Source: Parastagonospora avenae f. sp. tritici 18332-5 (lineage: Eukaryota; Ascomycota; Dothideomycetes; Pleosporales; Phaeosphaeriaceae). From it: a DNA stretch of 64,000 bases. Every line of letters starts with the position of its first letter. The stretch's first letter is position 1. Below the pieces are notes generated by a model. The model ran no database searches. It was not told where the DNA came from and worked only from the letters and a program-made list of their open reading frames with translations. The stretch is taken from the NCBI GenBank assembly GCA_022559985.1, contig JAFJTR010000087.1:1-64000 (forward strand), given 5' to 3'. The position numbers and the translations under genes are program-made. Shown here piece by piece: positions 33,610 to 45,089 of this stretch.

Positions 33610-36039
33610 ATGACAGAATATCAAAACGTATATAGTGATCGTGGTCGTCTACGATACATTCCAGAACACCTCTTCGACGCCTCACGAGCACGTCGAGGCA
33701 TCTACCAAGGGCGCAATCGTCGGCCGCACCGCATTCACATCGCACACGTCACTCCAGACCCAATCCTCTTCCGCCGCGAAAAACGGCAGTCTACCAGCAA
33801 AACCTACTTCACCGAAAAGCTGGCGGGCCCTAGGGAAAGCGCGAAGCGATACCTTCGATCCTTTATCGACAGCCGCTTCACCTCAGGCAAAGAGGCTACC
33901 GATATACCTACGCCTCGATCTTCGACGAGCACGGCCAGCAGCAACAGAAACTCTGTGGCATCCTTCCCAGAAAGAGCGGCGGCGGCAGAACCGGAGATGA
34001 GGTCTAGCAACAGGAACTCGACTGGAGCAATCAGTGCCATGACCGCACCAACCGTCCCTCGACCATCTCTCTCAGAATCGCCTTGGTCTTCTGGAAGAGC
34101 TTCAGCCAAAAGCATGATTAGCAGCGTCAAGTCCCTTCCCGAGGAAAAGCCTGTAGCATCTGGCGGAGGCGTCAACGTCAACATCTCGCTCACAGAGCCC
34201 GTGCTCTTTCTGCGAGGGTTTGAGCAAAATGAGAATTCCGAGCGGAATACGGCAATGTTGCGTGGAACGCTCGTGCTCAAGATTTCGAAACCCGCAAAGC
34301 TAAAGGCTATAACTTTAAAGTTCCGAGGCAAGGCCCTTACCAAATGGCCGGAGGGCATTCCGCCGAAAAAGGTTGAATTCGAGGAACTCGACATTTTGAT
34401 GAGCCACACTTGGCCATTCTTCAACTCACAATTTCCCACCGCGGAAACTGGTACCGGCGCAGATCGTGTGGATTTGTACAAAACTACTGGTGGTCTCGGC
34501 GGCTCGCCAAACAACTCCTCGCTGAACCTGACTACCAGGGAAGCGAAGCGTCTGTCACTCCAGGTCAACCAATCGCGAAGCTTCGGCAAAGGTGAAACCC
34601 CATCTGGCGGACCATCGGTTGCACAGAAGGGGTACAGGACATTCAATGCGGGCGAGTACACATACAACTTCGAGCTCCCATTGGACAGCCATCTCCCTGA
34701 GACTATCGATGTCGACCTCGGTTCTGTCAAGTATGAGCTAGAGGCGACAGTCGAGCGGGCGGGAGCATTCCGTACCAATCTTGTCGGGACCAAGGAGGTC
34801 ACACTCATCCGTGCCCCATCCGAGGGCTCATTGGAGCAAGTCGAGCCCATTGCTATCAGCCGTAGCTGGGAGGACCAATTACACTACGACATCGTCATTT
34901 CTGGAAAATCGTTCCCTCTAGGCGCACAAGTTCCCATCGCATTCAAGCTTACGCCACTTGCCAAAGTGCAATGTCACCGCATCAAGGTCTTTGTGACTGA
35001 GAACGTTGAATACTTCTGTAACAACAAGCGTGTACATCGAATGGAGCCCGTTCGTAAAGTCCAATTGTTCGAGAAGCGGGCGGATGGCCCACCAACTAGC
35101 ACATTTCCCGGTAGCACAATGCGGATAGTGTCGGGAGGAGGAGTTCCGTATGATCAAAGAGCTGCGGCTGCACGCGGTGAGGATGTCCAAGTGCAGGACT
35201 CGACCAATCTCTTGGGTAACCTTGGTGGGGACGCCAATGTCGGTCCCACTGAGATGGAGTTCAACGTGCAACTACCAAGCTGCCACAATCTACGTGAAAA
35301 GGAAAAGGCACACAGGTTACACTTTGACACCACGTACCAGAATATTCAGGTACATCACTGGATTAAGGTATTTTATTCAAACAGCTCAGAGGTTTCCACG
35401 CTAATTCTTCATCAGCTTGTCATGCGACTGTCAAAACCCGATGCAACTGATCCCACTAAGAGACGCCACTTTGAGATCTCCATCGACTCACCTTTCCACA
35501 TTTTGTCCTGCCAGGCGACACAAGCGAATACAGCACTCCCGGCATACTCGTCACCTGAGCCTGTACTTGGTGGTACACGAGTACCCGAATGCGGATGCCC
35601 CAACGCTCCGGTGCGGCGAACCTCTCCCACCGGCTTTGTGCCAACACTAAGCTCAATGGGCCGATTGCGAAACAACTCAGAAGCAGCAAACATTCCCACA
35701 CCCCAACTCGCACGACCACAAGCTGCACACATCGGCGGGCCGACCGACTCAACTGTACAAAGACCTATCCACCTAATGCGAGTCCCGTCGTTCAACCCGC
35801 CAGCATTTAGCGAGGAAGAGCCGCCGCCACCCCTAGAGACTCCGCCTCCCCTATACGAGACCATTGCATCACCCACCAGTGGTCTCGCAGATTACTTCTC
35901 ACGACTCTCGGACGCATACGATGACGACAGCGACCCCGAGCGCAATGATCGAGCTCGTGTTGAGATCCCCTTGACCCCTGGTGGCCGCACGAACAGAAGC
36001 ATGGACGAAAGAAGAACGTGGCTCCCTGTCGGACATTAA
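33610..36039 (+). CDS. Alpha-arrestin, Rod1/CreD-like ubiquitin-ligase adaptor
   Basis: One open frame, 809 residues, ATG at 33610. A Ser-rich N-terminal region (~1-190) precedes the arrestin N domain (VNVNISLTEPVLFLRGF, AITLKFRGKALTKWPEG, then YTYNFELPLDSHLPETID) and C domain (YDIVISGKSFPLGAQVPIAFKL, VEYFCNNKRVHRME). A disordered tail contains PPLY at residues 746-749 (35845-35856), the motif bound by WW domains of Rsp5/HulA-type ligases. Such adaptors direct ubiquitination and endocytosis of permeases and link to carbon catabolite control. The presence of several permease genes in this window is suggestive but not evidence of a pairing. An undetected intron in the first 70 codons cannot be excluded. 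Confidence 0.9.
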   Translation: MTEYQNVYSDRGRLRYIPEHLFDASRARRGIYQGRNRRPHRIHIAHVTPDPILFRREKRQSTSKTYFTEKLAGPRESAKRYLRSFIDSRFTSGKEATDIPTPRSSTSTASSNRNSVASFPERAAAAEPEMRSSNRNSTGAISAMTAPTVPRPSLSESPWSSGRASAKSMISSVKSLPEEKPVASGGGVNVNISLTEPVLFLRGFEQNENSERNTAMLRGTLVLKISKPAKLKAITLKFRGKALTKWPEGIPPKKVEFEELDILMSHTWPFFNSQFPTAETGTGADRVDLYKTTGGLGGSPNNSSLNLTTREAKRLSLQVNQSRSFGKGETPSGGPSVAQKGYRTFNAGEYTYNFELPLDSHLPETIDVDLGSVKYELEATVERAGAFRTNLVGTKEVTLIRAPSEGSLEQVEPIAISRSWEDQLHYDIVISGKSFPLGAQVPIAFKLTPLAKVQCHRIKVFVTENVEYFCNNKRVHRMEPVRKVQLFEKRADGPPTSTFPGSTMRIVSGGGVPYDQRAAAARGEDVQVQDSTNLLGNLGGDANVGPTEMEFNVQLPSCHNLREKEKAHRLHFDTTYQNIQVHHWIKVFYSNSSEVSTLILHQLVMRLSKPDATDPTKRRHFEISIDSPFHILSCQATQANTALPAYSSPEPVLGGTRVPECGCPNAPVRRTSPTGFVPTLSSMGRLRNNSEAANIPTPQLARPQAAHIGGPTDSTVQRPIHLMRVPSFNPPAFSEEEPPPPLETPPPLYETIASPTSGLADYFSRLSDAYDDDSDPERNDRARVEIPLTPGGRTNRSMDERRTWLPVGH

Positions 36040-38698
36040 GCACGACGCCCACCACCACCAACATTATATTTTATGACGACATGAGACATGCATCATGGAT
36101 CCGGTACATATCATTTCATTTCCGACATGACATTTTTTGAGATGCAGCGCTTGTAGGCAGATGTTTTGCATGTTTTTGGGAACATCCCGGTGCGGAAATC
36201 TGGAGCATGGGTAAAACTTCTTCGGGGGCATAAATTCGTCTTATATCGCATTATTTACTACTGTTCGCTCTTCTGTTTACTCATATTTCGGACGGGTAGC
36301 TGGAGCACCCACAGCGCACAATCGGCGTCTACATACAAATTCAAGCGATCACACGCGCTATTCCATCAAGCGTTTGTACATAGTCCGCGTCACACATATA
36401 ACCCAATACATCAAACATCAAACAATTCAACATTCACACATCCAACATGACGTCTTCGATGCAACACCTATTTCATGATGCAAGCTAACCATCCGACACA
36501 ACCAAGCTCGAGCTTCCCAGTTTCCGCTAACTCTGCGATCCTGTGTTTCAGCACTGACACCACACGATCCCCTTTCTTCGAACCACGGCGATCCTGGTAG
36601 ACGAAGCTGGGATGAGCCGGCGTGTCAGCAAGGACGAAGGGGCGGTGACGTGGGTGGAGATTTTCGGGGAACGTGTTGAAGCGGTACGGAGATTTTCTTT
36701 TCTTCTTTTCTTCGGTGAGACTTTCTAGTCGACTTGATGCCCAAGCGGATGCGCAGCCTCATTTTTGCGTTGATGTGAGGTGGGATAGGGGATCTGCGGG
36801 TCTAGACTTGGACGTGGAGGGTTGGGGGTGTAGGGAATTAAGGCGCGTGTTTGTGGTAGCGCGTGTGTTTGTTGTGTTGCTACCTAGTGATCCAATCCAC
36901 AATTTTGGCTTAATGGTCGATACTATAAGATCGGAATCGACTTTTGGACTACACGAAGCTTCTTTCCAGTGAACGTTCTCCTATGTAAACATCATACTAG
37001 TGTCTCACACTCCAAAGTTGTGAATTTTTTTCACATGCACACTGCAATCCAGACTTACCGGTACGAGAGTCGTGTTGCTTTTCAGGTTGCCCAGACGTAG
37101 ATCGCGATACACAATTATTGATTTTTGCGGTTTGTACCGCGACGCTTACCGCCACGGTGATCGCTGTGCGTAGCCACATATATCTGCATCGTCCCCAAGG
37201 ATCTGAGGGGTTTACTTTCGCGCGGATTGCTTGAGTGCAGCCGACCGAGCTTCACCGCCAAAACGAAGACCTTACATGGTTCACGCCTCTTCGCTTATAG
37301 ATACCCCACATCGGCTCTGCTGGAAGTGAGGCTGGAGTCTGAACGAACTCGGAGCAACACCAGTTTTCTGCAGTCTGAACTAGCTCGAAGCGACATCAAT
37401 TTTCTACAGAAATGGAGATGGTTAATCAGCAACTGGACCTCGTCTCGACGACTCACATGGATGAGATTATCTTCGCGCCGGCTCCGATGATGCAGCACTC
37501 GAGCGCAGATTGCCCCACCGCAAATCGCTGACTGAAGTCTTGTCGACAGGCTTGGGTGCATGTTCTTGCAGAGCGCTGCATAGATATCACACATCATGTG
37601 ATCATGTGACGGCGAAGCCGCAGCGTCTTTGTGGGCGGGACATGTTTGCTCTGAAGAGATTAGCTGCACGTGACGCGGGCACGATATCTGAGGTGCGGTT
37701 TGGTGTTGGGGAGGCCCTGCCAATCGGAAAGCGCTGCATCTCCGCCGCGGCTGGTGTTTTGGTGGAGAGAGTGAAACGGTCCCAACGACTTCATGACGGC
37801 TTGACAGTTCCTAGTGATCCTGCGTGTCGGTTCTCCGCCAGACAGCATCGTTATCGTTGTTGTCGCGCGCGTTGAACTGGCAAAAGGGCATCTACAGCGA
37901 TTTCAGGTGCCGCGCGATTCGCCGATATCTGGCCTGCAGCAATTACGACAGCCAAGGACGTACCAAGAGGCTAGCATCAATTACTCGGCAACAGTCCTCC
38001 GCCTTGTCCGCGGGTCCCTCTGCCATCTCTCGCAGTCGTCGCAGTTGTTTCTGCTGTATTCTCCACGACGCGCATTGGGTGTGCGACTGAGCCTGAAGAC
38101 ACGGCTTTGCAAACGGAACGCGCCATTGTTGTCTCGACCAGACAAAGTTTGGGAGACTGGCTAAGCGCGAACCAAGTCAAAGGGCAAGTTTGCGCCCACG
38201 ATTTGAGCTTTTCACTTCCAAGCATCGCGCCCAGCGCAACTTGCGATCCTGTAAGCTCTGCGCGAATTCTCTTGGGGTTTCTTAAAACTCTGCACCAGAG
38301 CTACCACTCACTCGTCCCTGCAGGTTCCAGATAGGACCCTTTTGCGCCTTTCCCCACAAAATCCAACGGTTTCTTCAATAACCCCCGAAAACTTTACGCC
38401 AACTAGGGCTTTAGGGAGCGGCGACTGGGCGCACCTGCGAAATACATGCATTCGGTCTCGACATTGCATTCTCCGACGACCGACCCATCTCAACAGCCCG
38501 ACGGCTTTGAGGTCTCTATCCTCCCTACCTAACACGACCTCTCGCTTGAGTCGATCACGAACGACCAATAAACTGCGCAAACACGACCCCTAGGGTGTTG
38601 TTTCGCTCGTACCCACAACACAAGCTTTCCATAAGCAGACGCATATCTAGGCACGACTGCAGGAGTGCCGTTTACCCGGGCCAACCCCAAACGACAAC
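36040..38698. other. Long intergenic region before NHA1
   Basis: 2.6 kb with no recognisable gene. It holds the arrestin 3' UTR, a 36-bp tandem repeat at 37336-37407, and a C/T-rich probable leader of the antiporter gene from ~38200. Confidence 0.5.
37336..37407 (+). repeat. Two tandem 36-bp copies
   Basis: AGTCTGAAC...TTTTCTGC and AGTCTGAAC...TTTTCTAC units lie directly adjacent. The length is a multiple of three, and one frame reads a repeated SEL/SER...RS...FLQ pattern, but no surrounding gene supports coding. Confidence 0.75.
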
Positions 38699-41600
38699 AT
38701 GGCGTGGGAACATCTCTCCATCACCAAGCCGCACTTGGTGTACATCATCCTGGGCGGCTTCACCAGTCTGTTCATGCTGTGCTCCTCGGTGATCAAGGAG
38801 CGCCTATACATTGGTGAAGCTACTGTAGCTACACTATGCGGTATCATATTCGGACCACACGCCGCGAACCTGATTGACCCAGGGTCCTGGGGTAATGTTG
38901 ACCTCATCACCCTGGAGTTCTCGCGTATTGTCCTGGTCGTACAATGTTTCGCCGTCGGTGTCGAGTTGCCCAGGGCGTACATGGAAAAGCACTGGAGATC
39001 CGTCACGCTGCTGCTGATTCCGGTCATGACATTCGGATGGCTAATCACTAGTTTATTTATCTGGGGTCTATTCAGCTCTCATCTCAACTGGCTCGACAGT
39101 TTGTGTATCGCCGCCTGCGTTACTGCTACTGACCCTGTCCTGGCTTCATCCGTGGTAGGAAAGGGAAAGTTCGCAAAGCGAGTGCCCAAGCATTTGCGAG
39201 ATTTGCTGTCCGCGGAATCCGGATGTAACGACGGCATGGCTTTCCCATTCGTCTACTTGGCTATCTACCTCATTCGATACCGCCCAGATGCTGACAAGGT
39301 CTTCTTCCACTGGTTCTGCTACACCATCTTGTACGAGTGTTTGTTCGGCGCCTTCTTCGGAGTCATGGTTGGCTATGCCGCACGTCGTGCTATTCGATGG
39401 GCTCACGAGAAGGACCTGATTGATCGAGAGAGTTTCCTCGTGTTCTACTTCGTCTTGGCGCTCTTCTGCGCTGGTTCCGGCTCCTTGTTAGGCATGGACG
39501 ATTTACTAGTGGGGTTTGCGTGCGGAGTAGGCTTCTCCAACGATGGATGGTTTCTGGAAAAGACGGAGGAGTCGCACGTTTCCAACGTTATCGATTTGCT
39601 CATCAATTTGGCTTTTTTCGTGTATTTTGGCGCCATCATTCCCTGGGAGCAGTTCAACGCGCCTGACATTATCGGACTTACACCATGGCGATTGGTCGTT
39701 CTGGGCTTGCTGGTCCTCTTCTTCCGTCGCATACCGATCATGCTCATGCTCAAACCTATCATTCCGGACATCAAAACGTGGCGCGAAGCTTCGTTTGCTG
39801 GCCACTTTGGACCCATCGGTGTCGGTGGTCTTTTCGTCGCTATTCTTGCTAGGGCCGAGCTGGAGACGGAGTCAACAACACCACTCGCGGAACTGCCACC
39901 GGAGGGCTTCGAGCATCTCAACATCATTGAGATGATCTGGCCCATCACGTGTTTCTTGGTGATTGTCAGTATCATTGTTCATGGCAGTTCCATTGCGGTC
40001 TTTACTCTCGGTAAGCGCATCAACACGCTTACCATCTCTCTTTCATACACCCAGGCGAATGAAGATGGTCCAGGCTGGATGGACCGCCTACCACGTATTC
40101 AATCGCGCTCTAAAACCTCGATGTCCGGTCGCAGAATGTCCGAATCGTCCTTCGATGAGAAGGCTGAAGCTACAGGAACCGGTTTACTTCCACCCCCGGG
40201 ATACGCTGGCAACTTCTTGCGCCGGCAAAAGGAAGAAGACAACCCGAGTCGATCAAGCTCGCGCCGCCCAACGAACCGTAAGAGCAAGTGGGATGCTGGT
40301 CGTGGACCAGGTGGCCCTATCTCAGCATCGGCTATTGGTCCTAACAGGAGGCGTGATGAGGAGAAAGCTGAAGGGACTTCTCCTGATCAGGATACCGACA
40401 CGTTTGCCGACACCACGGCTGTTTCCAGCAACAGCTCTAACAGTGGCAAGGAGAAGATGAAGAAGCAGTCTCCAGAGGAGGAGATCTACCAAGAAGGCCA
40501 CCAAACTGTTATCGAAGACAGGGAGGGCAATGTTCTGGAGGTCATGGATGATAGTGGTCATCATGGTAGAGAAAGAGATGCACATGATCGACAGGAAGCT
40601 GCCGATCTATTGAGCGACAAAGATGTGGAAGGTGGTGTGGCGCAGAAGGAGCATGGCGGAGCAGCTGAGGAAGCCCCAGGCAAGGCTGTAGATGCTGTCG
40701 AGCATCCTCAGAAGACCTGGCGTAAGCGTATGCAGAGCTTCTCTGGCCATTACCAGAAGGGCGACGATGCTGCAAAGCCCAAGCCTACACAGAGCCGTGG
40801 ACCTGCTCTCGCGTACCAGTTTGGTAACACAATCATTGTGGAAGACGGGGACGGAGAGGTTATTAAGAAGTACGACATTCCCTCGCAGAAGAAGGACAAA
40901 CGTCCGGAAGCGCAACGTGGTGCTTCCATGGCTGGTGGTACTAGTCGTGCTATTCAAAGCTTGAAGAGGATGGGCACGCAACTGGGCGTACCGACGCACG
41001 AGAGTGGGCCTTCGAACGCTCAGGGTACGGAAGAGAAGAAGAAAAAGAAGCCCGCAGCCGATGATGAGGACGATGATCGCTTGCGATTTACCGTTACGGC
41101 TGGTGGCCGCAGGATGAGCAAGATGGAGTTTATCACGCAGATGTCTCAAATGGATCCCAAAGCGCGAGCCAAGTTCGTCGAGAACAGCAACGCTCCCGAG
41201 GCCGTCAAGGACGCAGCGCATGAGGATGCAAAGGAGCATAAGGAGTTAGAAAAGAAGGCTGCGGCTTCCACGAAGGCGAAAATTCCTGCTGTTGTTGGTG
41301 AGGAGGGCGAGGCAGAGATCCAGAAGATTGAATCTCCTGCAGCCAACGAGGAGGGTCGACCTCGCGGCCCCACAGGACTGACGCTCGTCGACAGCAACAA
41401 CGAGGACGTACCATTCCACTCCGTTCACCAAGATATCCAAAACTACTCAATGGACCAGGGCAAGAGCGAGACCGCCGCTCAGCGCCGACGACGTGAAGCA
41501 TCCCAACAAGCCCAGCTAGCACCCGACGCCACCGAGAACGACTCTGAAGAAGAAACCCCCGCTGAGCGCCGCCGCCGCCTCGCCGCCCTCTCCGGCTCAA

Positions 41601-41959
41601 CATCTCCCTCCGCCCCCATCACCCGCCGCAAACAATCTCCTTCGCCCTCTCCCGAAGCCGACAAAGGCTTCGAAGGCGAAACCGCCGCCGAGCGCAAACG
41701 CCGTCTCGGCGCCCTGGGTGTCGGCGACGACGACTCCCCCGAATCCGACAGCGAGGGCGAGGAAGGTGGTGATCCCATGGAAACTGGGCGCGGCACGCAC
41801 TCGGAACAGAAATCTACGCTCGCGGCTAGGACGCCGGGGATTAGGTTTGCGGAACAGCCAAGGATTCCGACGAAGGATGAGCGTATGGCGGATGACAAGG
41901 AGGAGAAGGAGCGCGAGGGGGAGAAGAAGAAGGGATTGGGGAAGTTATTTAGGAAGTAG
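38699..41959 (+). CDS. NHA1: Alkali-cation/H+ antiporter Nha1-like
   Basis: Intronless, 1086 residues, ATG in a good context (ACAACATGG). The first ~440 residues hold a CPA1 exchanger domain with about 12 helices. Motifs include CGIIFGPHAANLIDP, CVTATDPVLASSVV with the transport-path Asp at codon 145, and ESGCNDG with Asn177-Asp178. A long hydrophilic C-terminal tail of ~640 residues follows, rich in Lys, Glu, Ser and Arg, as in fungal plasma-membrane Nha1/Sod2-type exchangers, where it regulates activity. It exports Na+, Li+ or K+ in exchange for protons. The tail contains repeated Arg-rich ETxAERRRRLAALSG / AAERKRRLGALG units, probably internal duplications. The length is typical of filamentous-fungal members. 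Confidence 0.94.
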   Translation: MAWEHLSITKPHLVYIILGGFTSLFMLCSSVIKERLYIGEATVATLCGIIFGPHAANLIDPGSWGNVDLITLEFSRIVLVVQCFAVGVELPRAYMEKHWRSVTLLLIPVMTFGWLITSLFIWGLFSSHLNWLDSLCIAACVTATDPVLASSVVGKGKFAKRVPKHLRDLLSAESGCNDGMAFPFVYLAIYLIRYRPDADKVFFHWFCYTILYECLFGAFFGVMVGYAARRAIRWAHEKDLIDRESFLVFYFVLALFCAGSGSLLGMDDLLVGFACGVGFSNDGWFLEKTEESHVSNVIDLLINLAFFVYFGAIIPWEQFNAPDIIGLTPWRLVVLGLLVLFFRRIPIMLMLKPIIPDIKTWREASFAGHFGPIGVGGLFVAILARAELETESTTPLAELPPEGFEHLNIIEMIWPITCFLVIVSIIVHGSSIAVFTLGKRINTLTISLSYTQANEDGPGWMDRLPRIQSRSKTSMSGRRMSESSFDEKAEATGTGLLPPPGYAGNFLRRQKEEDNPSRSSSRRPTNRKSKWDAGRGPGGPISASAIGPNRRRDEEKAEGTSPDQDTDTFADTTAVSSNSSNSGKEKMKKQSPEEEIYQEGHQTVIEDREGNVLEVMDDSGHHGRERDAHDRQEAADLLSDKDVEGGVAQKEHGGAAEEAPGKAVDAVEHPQKTWRKRMQSFSGHYQKGDDAAKPKPTQSRGPALAYQFGNTIIVEDGDGEVIKKYDIPSQKKDKRPEAQRGASMAGGTSRAIQSLKRMGTQLGVPTHESGPSNAQGTEEKKKKKPAADDEDDDRLRFTVTAGGRRMSKMEFITQMSQMDPKARAKFVENSNAPEAVKDAAHEDAKEHKELEKKAAASTKAKIPAVVGEEGEAEIQKIESPAANEEGRPRGPTGLTLVDSNNEDVPFHSVHQDIQNYSMDQGKSETAAQRRRREASQQAQLAPDATENDSEEETPAERRRRLAALSGSTSPSAPITRRKQSPSPSPEADKGFEGETAAERKRRLGALGVGDDDSPESDSEGEEGGDPMETGRGTHSEQKSTLAARTPGIRFAEQPRIPTKDERMADDKEEKEREGEKKKGLGKLFRK

Positions 41960-42451
41960 AGATGAGATGGCATGGCATGAGGGATGTAGGAGGGTAGTTT
42001 CTAATTATGTCGATGGGCGCACAGCGAGTGCGAGTGCGCAATGTATGGCGTTTTTTCGGATATTTTGGTAATGATAGTAGAGAGATGAGGCATGTTCGTC
42101 GCGGTCGCATAGTTGGAGTAGAGGATGAGTTAAAGGTGGTATATGATGAATACTTAGTGTTGGAGATCGAGTTTGATTAGTTGTCTTATGTGGTATGGTG
42201 TGTGGTGCGGTGTGTGCTTGCTTTGCGTTGTTGGGTACGATAGAAAGAGGCTGGAGACCTCTCATAGATGGCTGGAGGCAGGGTTTGTGGCCTGTGGCTG
42301 CGGTGCATGAGCTAATGCGGCCACAACCTTGGACATCAAGCGAGCTTACCCTGAGGAGAGCGCGTACTCCGACACATCACGACACGCTTTTGACCGCGTC
42401 TCGTCCACCACGAAATCCGTTGCATCACCGACGAAGTTCCATGTGCGGGAG
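41960..42451. other. Intergenic, NHA1 to CorA-like
   Basis: 3' UTR of NHA1 and upstream region of the next gene. The reading frame of the CorA-like gene stays open upstream to 42329 but without an ATG, so an extra 5' exon is possible. Confidence 0.5.
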
Positions 42452-45089
42452 ATGACACTCGCAGCGCTTGTCGCCAAGGTCGCAGTGCTTGAGCCGGGTA
42501 GGTATGGCATTATAATGCTTACTTCCAACCGCGACTGATAAATGAACAGAGATTCTAGAGGAGCTCAGTGGAGCACGCCAATTTGGCAAGCACCCGTCCA
42601 TTATCAAGATCAACTTAGCTCTCAAGCGCTTCAAATCGCGATTCAAATCGGATGACCTGCCCACTAGTGGCGAGATCCATGGCTTTCTCGACTCGATAGA
42701 GAATGTACCTGATCTGGATGTGCTGTCGTCTCAACACTATTCAGATCTTTACTTCAGTGAGTGCTTTCACAAAGCACTTGACGCGACCCTATACTTCGTG
42801 GTTGCCAAATTACAGGGAAAGTCAAGCCAGACTGACTTGCTTCGGACAATCAACGAGACATCAGATGGCAAATCTTTGGCAGTAAAAGCAGTAGAACGCA
42901 CGTTGGTGAGAAGCCTTGAGATTCTACTGCTTTGCGGCGCTACGCTTGGTCGAGACGAAACACCTTGGACAGTCTTCAGAAATCTGGAATCGTCCACATT
43001 GGCCGGTCGACCTTTCATGCGCAAGCGATTCACCAAGTATCAGAAGAGAGTACGAAATCTACTTGATCTCAGTATCCTTCAGCATATGCCTTCAGATGAG
43101 TACTTTACGTACGATATTCGTCACGGAAAGGGACGAAGCAGGCCATATAATGTTCGACGCGAGGAACTTGTCAGTTCGTTGCATAGGGTTACGCAGTCCT
43201 GGGATATCACGAAGTGGCCTGAAGAAGGTCTGACGTGGGTTCATGTACCATTTACCAATGTGAGCTGAATTTGCGTGCGAAGATCGATTCATGGAGCTGA
43301 CGGAACTAGGGACTAATAGCAAAGGTAGTCGTCACAAGCATTCTTGTGCCATTTCTAACTCTCTTAGGCTCTTATCGTAGCCGTGCGATACGACTTCGCG
43401 GACAGTTTCACCATGCGCTTCCACTTGTCGCATGTGGCTCCTGGCGATCCTCTTTTGACGTATCGGGAGGTGCAGTATTGGTCAGACGCAGTTGATGGAA
43501 TCGCATTGAGCGTGATCGTAGTATGTAAGATACGCTAATTTCACAGTACATTGCTCATATCATAATTTTAGTTTCCTTGTCTGGCGCTCACCACCATCGG
43601 TCAACATAATGCACGTCGCAGAGAATACAAAGCATTACGAGACACGTTGACAACTGCAACTTCGGGAGCTTACTCCTCTGATTGTACTGTTCATGTAGAC
43701 CGTACCCTAGATGAGGCTTACTTCCCAGGCCTTTCTGCTAGCGACTTAGCGGTGAGAAACGCAGATCAAATCGTTTCAGGCAAATACAGCAAAAGCGCAA
43801 GTTGGGTCAAGGACAACATACCCATTGTGATCGTCCCGCAGCTCTGGCTTTGGAGGATTGGCAATGTGATCGTGTCCGCGCATAATACCACTCAACAGTT
43901 CGGCAATCTACGCCGTATTGTCTGGCGCGACAAAGGATCAGGGCCTGCCAGATACGCGCCCATCGTGGACCAGATGGATGCTGACTTGCAGATGGGGTTG
44001 ATCATGACCGACTTTATCTACGCATTCGGTCAAGAGACGACCCTCAACGATGGCTCCAAAGTACCGCCCACACTCGATTTATTCGAGAGCCGCGTAGTGT
44101 CCCTTCTATCTGAGGTTAAAACCTACATTCGAGATACCAAGCGCAACGCCATCGACTACGACACCGAGGAGCGGTTCTACCACGTCCTCTCTGATTGCCG
44201 GAGTGAGCTAGCTATGATCCAACATGTCTTGGAGCAACAAGACGAGATACTGAGCAGCCTTCTTGAAGATTGTTGTCATCCGCAAGCGGCTACGTTCAAT
44301 CAACCAGGCCCAGCGTCTACGTTACCACCTCAATCCTCAAGCCCAGGCTCACCACCCATCCACGTCGAACCTGCTCCCGACTGGGCGCCCGTGAAAAAAG
44401 GCCAAATTATACTAATGCGCTACCAGAGGCGGATAAAAAAGATCGACGGTGACGCAGAGCGCATCGAGAAGAATGTCCAGGACTTATTGAACTTGAAACG
44501 CACGTATGCTAGCGTGCAAGACTCGCACGCGAGCGTCCTACTCAGCATTGCGGCAATTGGTTTCGCGGTCGTGACTATTATCTTCGCCCCTTTGGCATTC
44601 TTGACTGCGCTATTTGCCTTGGACATGCAAGGTTTTGACAGGCTTCGCGTACATGGCACTAGTGAGAATGAACCTGGCGTCTTGAGTGATACGGGAGGAA
44701 AGCAAGACTTAAATATCAATGTTGCCAGCAGTAAAGATGCTGTTTACGATAGTAGAAAGATGGCCGGCGTATTCAGTGAGTCTTCCCACCTGATCTCGCG
44801 TTACTCTTCTTCAGATGTCGGAATCTGACGAAATCTAGTAAGCACGGAGATCTTGACGATCCTGGTGACGTGCCTGTTGGTGTGGGCGGCTCTGCGATGG
44901 TTTGGCATCGAATTTAGAGACTTTCGTATGGGGCGAGATGCGAAACACCAGTCTGGGAAAAGCATGGTTCAGGAAAGCGACTCGACATTGAACAAGAACA
45001 CAGATAAAGGCAGCAGAAGTCAACGGGAGGGCTTGCTTTGGGGAAGAAGAGAATCAAGAGGGCCGGATAAGCATGCAGAGCTAGCGTGA
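42452..45089 (+). CDS. CorA-like Mg2+ transporter family protein (intact)
   Basis: Five exons: 42452-42497, 42550-43259, 43368-43520, 43572-44775, 44839-45089; 787 residues. The start ATG (MTLAALVAKV) is the only in-frame one, but a further 5' exon cannot be ruled out. A large soluble N-terminal part contains IVPQLWLWRIGNVIVSA. A coiled segment IKKIDGDAERIEKNVQDLLN follows, then DSHASVLLSIAAIGFAVVTIIFAPLAFLTALFAL (first membrane helix) and, in the last exon, ILTILVTCLLVWAALRWFGI (second). This helix-loop-helix end is that of fungal CorA/ZntB-like proteins. The GMN signature of true CorA is replaced (FALDMQGF), as often in this subgroup, so Mg2+ transport is not assured. A dead paralogue lies at 21436-23805. 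Confidence 0.88.

Noticed and set aside
33804..34850. 348-codon minus-strand frame opposite the arrestin gene
   Set aside because: Shadow of a well-supported 809-residue arrestin on the plus strand; composition is the Ser/Leu-rich type typical of antisense frames.
37227..37490. Coding gene containing the 36-bp tandem repeat
   Set aside because: The frame is short and lacks an ATG-led conserved protein; the repeat alone is not evidence of coding.
40607..41239. 210-codon minus-strand frame inside NHA1
   Set aside because: Antisense of the Lys/Glu-rich antiporter tail; no start context or domain.
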